NCBI GenBank assembly: GCA_964058845.1
Contig: CAXKVR010000230.1
Span: 1-60,955 of the forward strand
Reading direction: 5' to 3'
Length of the DNA: 60,955 nucleotides
DNA from: Carex sylvatica
Taxonomy: Eukaryota > Streptophyta > Magnoliopsida > Poales > Cyperaceae
The stretch's first letter is position 1. Each line of letters begins with the position of its first letter. The notes under the pieces are model-generated. The model searched no databases. It was not told the origin of the DNA and saw only the letters and a program-made list of their open reading frames with translations. Shown piece by piece: positions 23,538 to 39,089 of the stretch. The position numbers and the translations under genes were made by a program.

Positions 23538-23748
23538 GTTTTGTCTATAACAATTCATAAAAAGCTAATCTTATATATGTACCTGATAATTTATGAGTGT
23601 TACCTAATTAACACTCTACGGAATCAGCAACAACACATGCATTGGACCAAAGAAAATGTTTCAGAAATTATTAAAGCATGAAACAAATTGTAATACATGA
23701 ATATGACAAGTCTCGTCAAGTGAATTAATTTTCAATTTTGATCATATA

Positions 23749-26700
23749 TTAGGGACCACTATTGATATCCGGTTGGGTTCCATTTCTAGCCACGTCCCAC
23801 TTGCTTGCAACTAAAGGCTTGCTTGTTGCTGCTGCTGTTGTATTAGGGATCACTATATGTACTTCTGGTAGCGGTTCTCCAGAAAGGAAATGACTGATCA
23901 CAGAAAATGCTCTCAGTGGCTGATTCGACGGAACCATGTGTCCGGCACCTCTTACCGTCACTAGCGTCAAACCTTCATACTCTTCAACAAAGCCTCCAAG
24001 CTTCAAGTAACACACAGTATATGTAATTTAAGAAAATTGTAGTTTTTTTTTTCTTTAATAAGCAATGATGTTCTTTTATATAAGCTACCTGATCATCGCA
24101 GTTCCATGGCCTCCATGGTTTCTTGACAGGAAGTTGGAGGGCCTTGACAGATTTTACTGTATTGGTAAGTGGCACGACGCTATCTATATCACCGCTGAAA
24201 CATCATATTTAGATAGAAAAAATTACGATTCGGAAACTTTTTTGTTTACTAGCCATTAATGATAATGATAATGATAATAAACCAGAATTAGATAATAAAC
24301 CAGAATACCTGTACAGCATTACTTGGAGTCCTTTGGTAACAATTTTCTTAATTGTCGGAATAGATGTATTATCTTTTGAAGTGTATTCTAAATCTCTACA
24401 AGAAGGCCAAACAGAATTAAGTCATAAAATTATAATAAACAAAGAGAAAATGCAAATGCAGTAAATTATATGTTATTCGGACCCTCAAATTGAATCTGAA
24501 ATGTCAGTGTTTTTTATCTAGCATCCAAATGTCAGTAAATTATATGCAGATTATAAAAAATGATGAAAAGAACTGATTGTATTGAAAACTTAGGAAAATT
24601 AATAGTATTACGCATTGCATTGAACCCATTCAATGTTCGGGTCAGCATGAAAAGCCTTCTTCACCTCAGGAAGATTGATGTAATTTTCAGTAAAATAATC
24701 GATGCATGGATCGATGCCTTGCTCCTGCACAAAACCCATGCATTATAATTCAGATATGCCTTTTTTGCATATCTAATTGTTTTCATGATCTATTATATTA
24801 AAATGTACGAGAGAATTATGCGAAATATTACTAGCTGTATATATTAACTTTTAATATTTGGAATACAACAGATCTATTGCTTTATTTTTTTTTCCCAAAC
24901 GAATATATAAGTCATGCTTGTGGCATCTACGTACATGATCAACAATAAAAATCGTTATTATCTTCTTTTCTTATTAGGTTTTCAGCCCTGAAATACACAT
25001 GTTATTTGGAACTAAAAGATGCAGATCAGGATAAAAATATGCTCTGGAGGAATAAAAAAGAATGGATTCATTGTATCATCAAATACTGGTCATTTTACCG
25101 TTTCATCCGTTTTGTTATGTGAACTGGCATTGTAGTTTAAGCAAAGTGGTGCATAGATATTGTAGTAATCCAAGTATCCAATAAAGGCTTTCTTTCTAGC
25201 ATGAAAACATTCTATGGTAAAATCATCAGTTTGGTAGAATATTTCACAGTGTTTTTTAACCGCTTCATGAGCCTCATCTGTGACGAAATCACGACGCCAA
25301 AGATATTCATCTTGGTCTCGACGATTTTGTATCTTATTAACATATGGATTTCCGATCTGAAAAAAGGAAAAAAAAAATACGAAATAACTCTTAATAGAGA
25401 TTGCTCCTTGGACATAAAAAGTTTCAAAATTTGTATACCAAACCATTAGAATGCAAATAAGGTCAACATAATAAAATAGGATATACTAAAACATGAAATC
25501 CGCAGTTTTAGTAATACACTAACGCAAAACGCATTCTCCAGTTATAGCAATGCTCCAAAGAAATATCAATTTTGGAATGTAAATCTGATATGTAGTTACT
25601 GACAAGATTTTCTAAATAATTTGCAACCAAAATTTACTCACCGCAGCACCTTTAAGGTTTATGATAGTTTTACTTTTCAGTTCATTCATGCTTAGAATAT
25701 AGTCGGCGAACTGAGGAATATAGTGACCGGCATAGCTCTCTCCTGCCAGAAAGAGTTTGTGGTTCTTGTACTGCGGGAATCTTTCAAGCCAATTGACGAG
25801 GAATATATAATTTTCTTTTGCTGTTCTCGCATCTCCATTTTTTTGACCAACTTTTGCCTTTGAGAATCCAACCCCGGCAGGAGACTCCACAAAGAGGATG
25901 TTAGCCACTGGAAATCCCATGTGTGTAACAAGTCAGATAAATATATATGTGCATATATAATTAAGCAACAATTAATTAAAATGATTTCTGCAATCAAAAT
26001 TAAAATATATATATAGGGTCACCATTATTATTAAGCATGTCGGAGCAACCCTTGTAAAAAATTCAAACACAATTGATTACACAGTGGTTGAACTAAGATA
26101 TATATAACTGCATATATAAAGTATCAAATAGAAAAGAAGGCCAGCTATACAACATGCGTATGATTATATTTTGTGAGAAAAGAGGGACTCATCAATATAA
26201 GGGAAAGCAAGGAAAAATAAATGCCGAAAAAGATAGTTGACATTTTAGGTCTTACCATTGTTCCAGGCATATTTGAATACTGAAAGAGTTTTTCCATCGG
26301 CATTCACTCGAAATGGGCCCACTTCCACCATGGCTCCATAACCCAGTGATGAGCATCCTGGCCCTGTCATGATAGCAACAAGAAAATTTAAGGTCTTAGA
26401 AGAATAATTTCTTCATAGTTACTCATTAAATAAAATGGGCGGCAAATCCTTTCAGAGTTATATTGCCAATAATAAACTACTTATCTCTGTTCATTAAATT
26501 TTTTTTAAAAAAAAAGAGAGATTTTGTTAAGATGTATACACACCTCCGTTTAACCAGAGAATAAGCGGTTTACTCGAGGAATTCTTAGGGGTCTCCACAA
26601 GATAGTAGAACAATTCCCTTCCCTCCTCATTGTTTACAGTAATATAACCAGCATAGTGTTCAAAATCTACACCTCCGGGTTGACCTGGCAACGATTTGAT

Positions 26701-26934
26701 CTTGTCTGCACTCCTAAGGGCTTCTTGAGCCTTAGCCGAAAGGGGGTTGGCAACTTGCTCTGTTTCCTTGTCAATTTCTAGAGATGGATCAAATTGCTGG
26801 TCAGTTTCAACAGATTCCCGAGGCGACCAAATGACTTTCTGGAGAAATTCTGCTTCATTAAGTGCCTCATTTGTGCAGAAAAATGCACAAGTGCTAATGG
26901 TGATAAGGAGCAAAATGATGTGTAAAGGTTTCAT
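23749..26934 (-). CDS. Serine carboxypeptidase-like protein, tandem gene A
   Basis: Eight exons read on the minus strand: 26934-26544, 26363-26256, 25907-25642, 25356-25099, 24724-24612, 24395-24309, 24194-24089 and 24000-23749. All borders are GT-AG and the frame is intact throughout, giving 526 residues. A signal peptide ([19 protein letters not shown]) suggests the secretory pathway or vacuole. Family marks, in order: [36 protein letters not shown] (oxyanion region), [15 protein letters not shown], the nucleophile Ser224 in [11 protein letters not shown], the Asp412 position in SGDIDSVVP and His464 in VRGAGHMVP. It fits peptidase family S10, plant clade II-like. The tail is 22 residues longer than in gene B. 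Substrate unknown: family members are peptidases or acyltransferases. Confidence 0.95.
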
Positions 26935-26978
26935 CTTATTGTTTGTCTTTTCATATGAATTTGGCATAGTTGCATCTC

Positions 26979-26986
26979 TATTTATA
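26979..26986 (-). promoter_or_regulatory. TATA box of SCPL gene A
   Basis: Minus-strand TATAAATA lies 45 bases before the start codon. The same box in the same surrounding (TCTCTATTTATAGATGT on the plus strand) occurs before gene B, which supports a conserved core promoter with a very short leader. Confidence 0.6.
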
Positions 26987-27228
26987 GATGTAAACATATA
27001 TAGTTTTCCTTTTATCTACAATAACAATAAGAAACAAATCAAAATAACTGATCCCTAAAGAAAGCTTATGGATATCATAACCTATGCAAACATTCTCTGT
27101 TGCATTTGCAAACAAATTGCAGTTGTACGTAACTTCCTAAGTCTGTGTCCGTTGTCATAGTTGTCATAATTATCACAACTATAGCATGCAATCTGATCTA
27201 TCCGATTTGAATCGGCCACACGTGAATG

Positions 27229-27578
27229 CAGAGGCGGAGGTAGTAGTGTAGAATGGGGGTCAATTGACCCCCATTTTTTTTTTCAAAAACTAGTAATGAA
27301 GTAGATTTTTGTTCTATCAGCTATAGTAAAATGCTACATGTGCAAGAAATTGATCTCCATATTTTTCGTGAAATTTTATATTATTGATCCCCATTCTTTT
27401 AAAAAAGAATGATTTGTGTATAATTTGAGGGATTCCTAGTATTTTAGAATATTTTTAATCAAAAAATGAAAAACTCACATGTGGCACTTCTTATTTTATA
27501 TTATTTCTCTTTCACTCACCATTCTTATTAAAAAAAAAAAAATTGACCCCGATCAAAAAACTTATGCCTCGGCCCCTG
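27229..27578. mobile_element. hAT-like MITE (GGGGCGGAG family) upstream of SCPL gene A
   Basis: The ends CAGAGGCGGAGGTAGTAG and, reversed, CAGGGGCCGAGGCATAAG are inverted repeats. The flanks CGTGAATG (27221-27228) and CATGAATG (27579-27586) are an 8-bp target duplication with one transition. The interior carries GGGGGTCAATTGACCCCCA and GATCCCCATTC words shared with the copies at 33804 and 43881. Confidence 0.82.
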
Positions 27579-27586
27579 CATGAATG

Positions 27587-28757
27587 CAATGGGGTTTCAG
27601 AGGAGTCTCTGTCTTTTGTGCAAAATTTGAAACAAACGGTTCATATTGCATGTCATACTATGGAAGGATTACAACTATACAAATCCCCCCACAATCTTCA
27701 AAATCAAAACCACATTCAGTTTGACTCTTGCTCAAAATAAAATTCCACCATCATTTGTATCGAGCAAGAGTTGAACTGGGCTTCTTTTTTCTATTTTTAC
27801 CTTTTCTTGTTGTTGCTCAGTTGAACAGTAGAATGAGACCTGTTGTTGTGTTTTATTTCATTCTTTAGAGACAGAGGTGACTAAGAATTGCCCTCATTAA
27901 GAACCACAATTAATGAATTAAAGCATGCAATGCGTAGACGGAGTCACGGATTGTTAGTACATGAAGCTAATTCCTCATTCAGGAGCCCATTGTAAAAGTA
28001 TGTTAATTTGATATATTTGTGTGGTGACAGACTGACAGGAGCGATTCCACCAACCCGAAAACATTTGATTGGTGTATAAACAGCCTTAGACAATACTAAG
28101 AAAGAGTGTTTGTAATGCAATACTCCTTTTTATGCACAAAACATACCTACTAATTCAAGATTCTTGTACCATTCAAGATTCTTGTACTAAGAGGGTAGGT
28201 TAATTTTAGTAATTCTTTTAACACCTTAATGTTCCCAAAATCCTAGTGTGTTTGTTATACATGTGCACCTGTAGTTTACTAATAACACAATTTCTTACAT
28301 TAATCTTAGCTTTTAATTTTTGACATAACTCAAAATACGGTTATGATCATGAAAATGTTTTCACAAACTGGAAACCAAACCTTGCTTTCTGCAAACAAAT
28401 TTCACACACGATAAATCAAAAATTGTTTCTTTATTGCCCTTTTGATATAATCGTTAAACTCAAATTGAGACATACTCTGCTCTATCTCTCTTTTTATTTT
28501 GTATATATTTTTCACTTTATAATGAAATGAAAAAATTCCTTTGAAAAATTGAACAATAGCAATGTCATCCATTGAGCAATAAAATTTAACTCATGGGTGA
28601 TCCCAGATTTTTGTATATAACAAAAAAAATTCTAGTCTATTATGTACCTACCGATAAATGAGCGGTACCTAATTAATGACCTGCTCAGAAAAAAATACAT
28701 GTATAAAACAAATTGTAATACAAGACCAAGACAAATCTGGTCGTGTGAATTACTTAA
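27587..28757. other. Spacer between SCPL genes A and B, duplicated with the genes
   Basis: Most of this matches the sequence upstream of gene B (34020-34640). Shared words include TTTACTAATAAC, CTTTTAATTTTTGACA, AACTCAAAATA and TTTTCACAAA. The unit joint word TGAGCAATAAAATT lies at 28573. No gene. Confidence 0.7.
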
Positions 28758-31700
28758 TTAATGCTCAATTTTGATCATATCTTTAGGAATTAATGGTGTT
28801 TCTGGTAGAGGTTTTCCTTCAAGGAAATAAGTGATGACAGTAAATGCTCTCAGCGGTTGGTTCGATGGAACCATGTGCCCGGCCCCTCTAACTGTCACTA
28901 GGGACAAACCTCCATACTCTTCAACAAAGCCTCCAAGCTTCAAGTAACACATATCACAATATTATCTAAGCAACTTGCAGTTTTCTTTCTATAATTAGTT
29001 TATTTTAATAAGCAATTGATGTTTTTTTATATAAACTACCTGATCATTGCAGTTCCATGGCCTCCATGGTTTCTTGACAGGAAGTTGCATGGCCTTGACA
29101 GCTTTTTTTGTATTGGTGATTGGCACGACGCTATCTATATCACCACTGAAACAGCATAAATAGATAGAAAAGGTTACGATTCGGCTTCAATTGGAAATTC
29201 TTTGGGACGAGACTAGATAATTAGAATAATGATGATAAATCAGAATTAAATATGAAATAGAAGTACCTGTACAGCATTACTCGGAGTCCCTTTGTAACAA
29301 TTTTCTTAATGGTCGGAACAGAGTTGTTTGATCTTAAAGTGTATACTAAGTTACTACAAGAAGGAACACAAAATTTTGTCATAAAATTAGAATAAACGAT
29401 GAGAAAATGCGAATGCAATAAAGTTATATGTTGTTTGAGGCCCTCAAATTGAGTCTGAATCTGTGGTATTCCTCTAGCAACCAAATTAAACTCTCTACCA
29501 TGCATGAAGATTATCAAAAATGGTGAAAAGAACTGAAAGTGTTGAAACTTAGGCAAATTGATAGTATATATTACTCATTGCATGGTGCCCATTTGATGTT
29601 CGGATCAACATGAAAAGCCTTCTTCACCTCTGGAAGGTTCATGTAATGTACAACAAAATCATCGATGCATGGATCGATACCTTGCTCCTGCACAAAATTA
29701 ACCCATGCATCATATATAAATTATTATCTTAATTCTTCCTCTATTATGTGATAACGTAGTAAAGACAATGACAATAATTCTGCAAAAAAAAAATTCTAGT
29801 CGAAAGTATGTAACTTATAATATATCGCAAATAACCAGATATATTTCTTTATTATTTACCAAATTAAAAGAACAGACAAGTCATGATCAACGAAGATTTT
29901 TATTGTCTTGTATTATTACGTTTTTACCTCTAAATTATGTACATACTATTTGGAATTAAAAGATGCAAATCCAGATCAAAATATGCTTTGGAGGTATATA
30001 AAAGAATGATTTAAATGTATATATAACCAAGCACTGATCATTTTACCGTTTCATCCGATTTTCTAGGTGAACCGTCAGGGTTCGTTAAGCAAATTGGTGC
30101 ATAGATATTGTAGTTATCCAAGTCTCCAGTAAAGGCTTTCATTCTAGAAGATAAACATGCTAGGGTAAAATTATCAGTACGGTAGAATATTTCACAGTCC
30201 TTTTTAACCGCCTCATAAGCCTCCTCTGTGATGAAATCACGATTCCAAAGAAATTCATCTTGGTCTCGACGATTCTGTAGACTATTAACATATGCATTGC
30301 CGATCTGAAAAAAAAAATAACTTGTAATTAAATTGCTCCTTGGGCATGAAAAGTTTCAAAAAATTTATACCAAACCATTAATTATATAGGATGCAAATAA
30401 TGTTAGAGATAGTAAACTTAATTAATTGGTCAATTAGTCAAATGGTTAGGGTGAGTGTATTTGGATTTTCTACATAGAATAAATGTTTAGATTTTCTAGA
30501 GTCATTTTGGGTTGTGTACGTAATTCATGCATTTGGAATTTATGTAATGTTTAATGACATTTATGTTCTATGGTATCTAAAAGGCACCATATAGCCTATA
30601 TATATATTGAAATGTTATCATTTGTTATATGCAAGAGAGTAAGATAATATTTGATAATAGAAGTTAAATTTTTGTCATGGAGTGTTCTCTCTTTCACTAT
30701 TAAATATATCAAGTTCATATCAATACTAACAAATTGGTATGAGAGCTTGGTGAGATAGAAGACGGTGCAACCATGGCAAAGAAGTAATAGAGAGAAAAAT
30801 TAAGGGAAAAAAGGACATGCAAAGAAGAGTTGGAAACAAAGGCAACACTAAAAGAAGAGAAACCGGGCAGCGGTGATCGATGTCGACATCGAGGTCACAA
30901 CAGTCGTGGAGGTCATAGTTATGGTTGCGGTAGAGGTTGCAATCATGATCAATGATAGTTGCGAATCAAGGTCATTGTTGGTGCTCATGGCTTGTGGAAC
31001 ATTGTTGAGAACGGAGTTGAAGAACCCGAAGATGATAGCAAAATCACGGTAGGTGAGTTCAATGCCTTGAAAAATAAGCATGAAAATTAAAGCACGCTAA
31101 GTATAAGCCATCAAGGGTTGGATGATGACATGTTCGGGAAGATTGCTAATGAAACAACTTCTAAGGATGCATGGAAAATTCTTAGAGTTACAGTGGTTGT
31201 AGTTTATAAAGTGAAGAAGGTGCAGCTCCAAACTCTAAGGGTTGAATTTGAGTCGATTGTGATGAAGGAGAGTGAGTCTGTTGGAGACTATTTTACTAGA
31301 GTGTTGGCCGTGGAAGATGTGAGAGGTCAAGGTGAGGTCCAAGGTGAGACCCGGTGCACGATCGGGAATATGATCATGGGTGTAACTCGGTAGTTGACGG
31401 ATTATGATTTGATCACAGGAGCCCAAGGTGCAAACAACGCACGGTTGTGGATGTGGCAAATGATGTGATCAATGCTCGAGTGGGAGTTATCAGTTATGTG
31501 ATGGTGCGAGGGCTCCGAAGCAAGTAGCGCGGAGAAGTGACTACAATGATACTTGGTAGGTGATTCAAGTATGATTGTCATAGAAATAGCAAGTAGCACG
31601 GAGAAGTTACTATGAAGATATTTGATGGGAGATCAAGTATGATGATGAGGGGACGACTCATTGATATAACCCCACAACAATAATCGAGTTTGAGGAAGAG

Positions 31701-33657
31701 GTCTCAATGGATTGGAAAAAAAATATATGATTTTTTACTATATATTGGAGATTTAAAAATAATTAAGTTTAAGGAGGAATGTTGAAAATAGTAAACTTAA
31801 TTAATTGGTCAATTATTTAAATGGCTATGATGAATGTATTTGAGTTTCTAGATAAATTAAATGTTTAGGTTTTCTAGAATCAAGTTGGGTTGTGCAATTC
31901 ATGTACTTGGTATTTATGTCATGTTCAATAATATTTATATTCTAGGGTATCTAAATTAAGGACATCATGTAGCCTATTTAAGATGTTGTCATTTGTAATT
32001 TGTAAGAGAGTAATAGAATATTAATAATAGAAGTTAAATTTCTATCATAGAGTATTTTGTATTTCACTATTAAATATATTAAATTCATATCAAATACTAA
32101 CAAATAAGTTCATCATAATAATATATATAAACATGATACTCGCAGTTTTAGTAATATATGAATGCATGCAGTAAGCATTCTCTAGTTATAGCAATAACTG
32201 ATCAAAGAAATATCAATTATTGCTATGTTTCTATGCACTCAACACTTGCAACATCTCTCTCCAACTTACAACCTGAACCTCTAAAAACGCACCATAATTT
32301 ATAGAAATATCAATTAGCACCACTATTACCCAAATTTATAGAAAAGCAAACAGATGGACTTCACTTGAAACATGCTTTATTAATTCTAAATTAAACCTGC
32401 TGGCATGTAATACTATAGGAGATAGTTACTGACAAGATCGTCTGAAAAAGAAGCAACTTAAAATTACTCACCGCAGCACCTTTAAGGTTAATGATAGTTG
32501 TATTTTTCAGTGCATTCTTGCTTAGAATGAGGTCGGCCAGCTGAGGAATATAGTGACCAGCATAGCTCTCTCCTGCCAAAAACAGTTCGCGTTTCTTGTA
32601 CTGTGGGAATCTTTCAAGCCAATTGAGAAGGAATATATAATTTTCTTTTGCCGTTTGCTTATCTCCATTTACGTGACCAACTTTTGCCTTCGTAAATCCC
32701 ACCCCGGCCGGAGACTCCAAAAAGAGGGTGTTAGCCACTGGAAATGTATATTTATGTGCATATAATTAAGAAACAATTAATGAAAATGGTTTCTGTGATC
32801 CAAATTGTAATACTTAATTGTAAAAGCACGTCAGCACAATATTGTAAAGGACTCAAACACAATTTATATAACTGCATAAAGTATCAAATAGAATAGGGAA
32901 TCTATACTAGCTAACATGCAAATGATAACTTATTGCGAAAAAATAGGGACTCATCAACATAGGAAAAAAAAAAAAAAATTATGGACAAAAATAGCTAGTT
33001 TTTAAATATTACCATTGTTCCAGGCATATTTGAATCTTGAAAGAGTTTTCCCATCGGCATTCACTCGAAATGGGCCGACTTCCTCCATAGCTCCATAACC
33101 CAGTGATGAGCATCCTGGTCCTGTCATGATATCACCAAGAAAAATTAAGGTCATCGAAGAATAATTTCTTCATAGTAACTCATTAAATAAAATGACCGCC
33201 AAACCCTTTCCAAGTTGCATTAACAAAGCAAGAATCGTGTTTATTAAGATGTATACACACCTCCGTTAAACCAGACAATAAGCGGTTTGCTCGAAGAATT
33301 CTTAGGGGACTCCGCAAGATAGTAGAACAATTCCCTACCCTCCGCCTTGTTTACCGTAATGTAGCCAGCGTACTGTGCAAAATCTACGCCTTTTGGTTGG
33401 CCCGGCAATGATTTAATCTTGTCTGCCCTCCTAAGAGCTCGTTGAGCCTTAGCCGAAAGGAGGGTGGCAACTTCCAATTGCTCGGTATCTTTGTCAATTA
33501 CTGCTGCTGAATCAAATAGCTCATCAGCTTCAAAAGTCTGCCGAGGCGACCAAATGATTTTCTGGAGGCATTGAGCTTCATTAAGTGCCTCATTTGTGCT
33601 GAAAAATGCACAAGTGCTAATGGTGATAAGTAGCAAGATGATGCCTAAATGTTTCAT
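28758..33657 (-). CDS. Serine carboxypeptidase-like protein, tandem gene B
   Basis: Eight exons on the minus strand: 33657-33261, 33120-33013, 32737-32472, 30304-30047, 29687-29575, 29353-29267, 29145-29040 and 28937-28758. They give 504 residues with no stop or shift. Exon lengths 2-7 equal those of gene A and the intron phases are the same. Signal peptide [19 protein letters not shown]; oxyanion region [15 protein letters not shown] (Phe where A and C have Leu); nucleophile Ser226 in [11 protein letters not shown]; Asp414 in SGDIDSVVP; His466 in VRGAGHMVP. The tail ends shortly after the His block (DMIKIEH). Intron 3 is 2.17 kb because a copia-type element sits in it on the opposite strand; the splice sites are untouched. 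Predicted secreted or vacuolar S10 hydrolase or acyltransferase. Confidence 0.94.
30401..30731 (+). repeat. 5' LTR of the copia-type element
   Basis: 331 bases, TGTTAGAGATAG to AATACTAACA. It pairs with the LTR at 31780. Confidence 0.9.
31118..31393 (+). pseudogene. copia gag remnant
   Basis: The frame reads [13 protein letters not shown], then [20 protein letters not shown] and [13 protein letters not shown], the central gag block of plant copia elements. The normal continuation (zinc knuckle, protease) is missing; after DVRGQGEVQ the sequence is unrelated and ends at a stop. The upstream start region is out of frame with it. Confidence 0.85.
31780..32102 (+). repeat. 3' LTR of the copia-type element
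   Basis: 323 bases, TGTTGAAAATAG to AATACTAACA, followed by target copy AATAA. Confidence 0.9.
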
Positions 33658-33704
33658 TTTAATGCTTGTCTTCTCCTAGGAATTTTTTGGCATGATTGCA
33701 TCTC

Positions 33705-33712
33705 TATTTATA
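33705..33712 (-). promoter_or_regulatory. TATA box of SCPL gene B
   Basis: Minus-strand TATAAATA, 48 bases before the start codon, in the same context as in gene A. Confidence 0.6.
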
Positions 33713-33803
33713 GATGTGAACAGAGTTTCCTTTATTTAGAGAAATAAACAGAGACCTTTCAAGATAACTGGTCCCTAAAAAAAGCTTGTGGATAGCAAGT
33801 AAC

Positions 33804-34012
33804 TAGGGAGGAGCTACTCACAATGAATGGGGGTCATTTTCAAAATTTTCATACTTCAATACGATTTTACTATATAGTTTAGACTAAATACTACGAATAC
33901 TATAAAATTGACCTCCACATTTTTTTTGTGAAACCTTTACATGATTGACCCCCATACAAAACTTCTGAGGTTTCACCTCCATAACTTGGAAGTCTATCTT
34001 CCTCCGCCCCTG
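33804..34012. mobile_element. hAT-like MITE (GGGGCGGAG family) upstream of SCPL gene B
   Basis: The left end TAGGGAGGAGCTAC and right end CTTCCTCCGCCCCTG are inverted repeats. They are flanked by a perfect 8-bp direct repeat CAAGTAAC (33796-33803 and 34013-34020). It is a shorter internal-deletion relative of the element at 27229, with the same ATGGGGGTCA and TGACCCCCAT words. Confidence 0.88.
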
Positions 34013-34020
34013 CAAGTAAC

Positions 34021-35375
34021 CAAACTTTCTGGGTTACATTTGCAAACCAATTGCAGTTGTCGTTTCCTATGTCTGTGTCTGTTGCCATAGTTGTGAATGG
34101 CATCACAACTATAGCACACAACCTGATCCATCTGATTCGCATCAAACACATAAGATCGAGCACGATGGACTTCAGAGGGGTCTTTGAGTTTCGTGTGAAA
34201 TTTGAAATGAACGATTCATATTACTTTTCATAGTATGGAATGACACAGGCAGGTAGATATGGGCAATTCATTTAACACTTTAATGTGCCCAAAACCCGCT
34301 AACTAGTTATTTCCCGAGAGACAGGAAATCATGATATCAAGAGATATTGACAAGATATCAAATGACAACAATTTTTTCTTCTTTTTTTCTTAAATACATT
34401 ACTTGTTAGCCAAATTAACTGATGTCCTAGTGTTGTTATACATTTGCACTTATAGTTTACTAATAACGCAATTATGTAAATTATTTTCGCTTTTAATTTT
34501 TGACAGAACTCAAAATAGCTAGGGTTATGGTTCGTGAAAAGATTTTCACAAATGATAAATACAAAATTGTTTCTTATTGCCCTTGTGATATAATATGCCG
34601 TTTAACTCAAAATGGCAAAAACAAACAACATTTGGTCATGCATTGAGCAATTCTTCTAAATTTTACTCTTGGGTGATCAAGGATTGGTAATATTTATACA
34701 CAAAGATTGACATGATTGTGGGTGAGTAGCAATATTTCATAAAAAAAAATTCTTTTTGAAGCCTGTGGACATGCAATTAAATCTCTCACTCACTTCCCTT
34801 AAGATGCAGTGTAAAGTGCGTAATTTGCGAACATCTGCAGATCTTTCTGCCCCTCCAAATATAAATCTTGTTTGGACTGAATAACATAAGATGCACAGCT
34901 CAGCTGATTAAAGTTTTGCAGTTTTGCTCTCAATATGTGAAGTTTTATCACCAAAACATAGCTGCTGCTCATAACATAGTTTTATCACCAAAACATAGTT
35001 TGCTATTTTGATTACTGGTTTTGTGTACCAATTAACTTTAGCTAGGTAGTTTTAGTTCTGGGCTGCTGCATTTGGTTCTGTCATTGTGTGTTCCACAAGA
35101 TGTACGCCGTACTTTGTATCTTTTACTTTTAACTTTTAAGTTAAGATAACATTCTATATATGCCACTTTCTTTCTCAGAGATAGAAATTTTTAAACTAAT
35201 ATGTTTGTAAATATAAAGTTCCCGCGAGTTAACACGTACTTCATATCTGCTCAAATTAATCTACACATGTTAAAAAATTATTGCACCATGGAAAGAGGTT
35301 TTTAGATTACATTAATGAACAAAACTAATTGTAAGATGAAGATACCAATCTCATATTGTGAATTAATTTTCAAAT
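34021..35375. other. Spacer between SCPL genes B and C
   Basis: 34021-34620 is homologous to 27100-28470 upstream of gene A. The unit joint word CATTGAGCAATTC lies at 34641. The remainder is AT-rich and includes a short direct repeat (TTTTATCACCAAAACATAG, near 34942 and 34980). No gene. Confidence 0.65.
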
Positions 35376-38553
<3,178 letters not shown>

Positions 38554-38560
38554 CTATCTG

Positions 38561-38566
38561 TATATA
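38561..38566 (-). promoter_or_regulatory. Probable TATA box of SCPL gene C
   Basis: Minus-strand CTATATACA lies about 50 bases before the start codon, at the same spacing as the TATAAATA boxes of genes A and B. Confidence 0.45.
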
Positions 38567-38639
38567 GTTGTGGACCAAGTTTTCCCTTTTTAGAGAACTA
38601 ATTAAACAGAGAATTTTGAATAAGCCAGCTCCTTAACAA

Positions 38640-39089
38640 TCTCAAACAGATCCCAATATAACTAATCATCTCTATAGGAAGCTCATGAACCGTCATGCGT
38701 GTCTAGACTCTAGACAATTATGTCATATATGTTTTAATATCTTTTTAAGGAAACACAGGGTGGGAGCAAACCATTTGTGGCTGTCAATTTCCCTCTCAAT
38801 ATTTGCACTTCTTGTTGTTATCTATCTTTATTATGCTGATATAAGAGCACCGATCTATTCTTTACGAAACAGTGTCTAAATGATAATATCCTGCAAGATG
38901 TAAATATTTTGATTCAATGAATATACAAAAGAGTATTATTGGCAACCAATTATAGCCCTAAATATAGAAATGATCAGGTGCACCACATAATTTTCCATAT
39001 AAAATTAGTGTTATTACTGAAACAAAGAGTTGAGTATGGACTGATCCTACTTTATCTTATATCATGTAGATCTTATTTATCTTTTAATT
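38640..39089. other. Region upstream of SCPL gene C
   Basis: AT-rich; no gene or element was identified apart from the gene C promoter side. Confidence 0.5.

Larger units (their letters stand above)
30401..32102 (+). mobile_element. Non-autonomous copia-type LTR retrotransposon in SCPL gene B intron 3
   Basis: Two LTRs (30401-30731 and 31780-32102) start TGTT and end CTAACA. The 5-bp target duplication AATAA is intact at 30396-30400 and 32103-32107. A primer binding site resembling initiator tRNA-Met follows the first LTR (TTGGTATGAGAGC, one change from TGGTATCAGAGC). A purine tract (AAGGAGGAA) precedes the second LTR. The LTRs differ at many positions, so the insertion is not recent. Only a gag remnant is present; pol is absent. 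It lies antisense to the host gene. Confidence 0.92.

Noticed and set aside
30848..31081. 77-residue minus-strand Thr/Ser-rich frame within the copia-type element
   Set aside because: It is antisense to the element's gag-side region and low in complexity.
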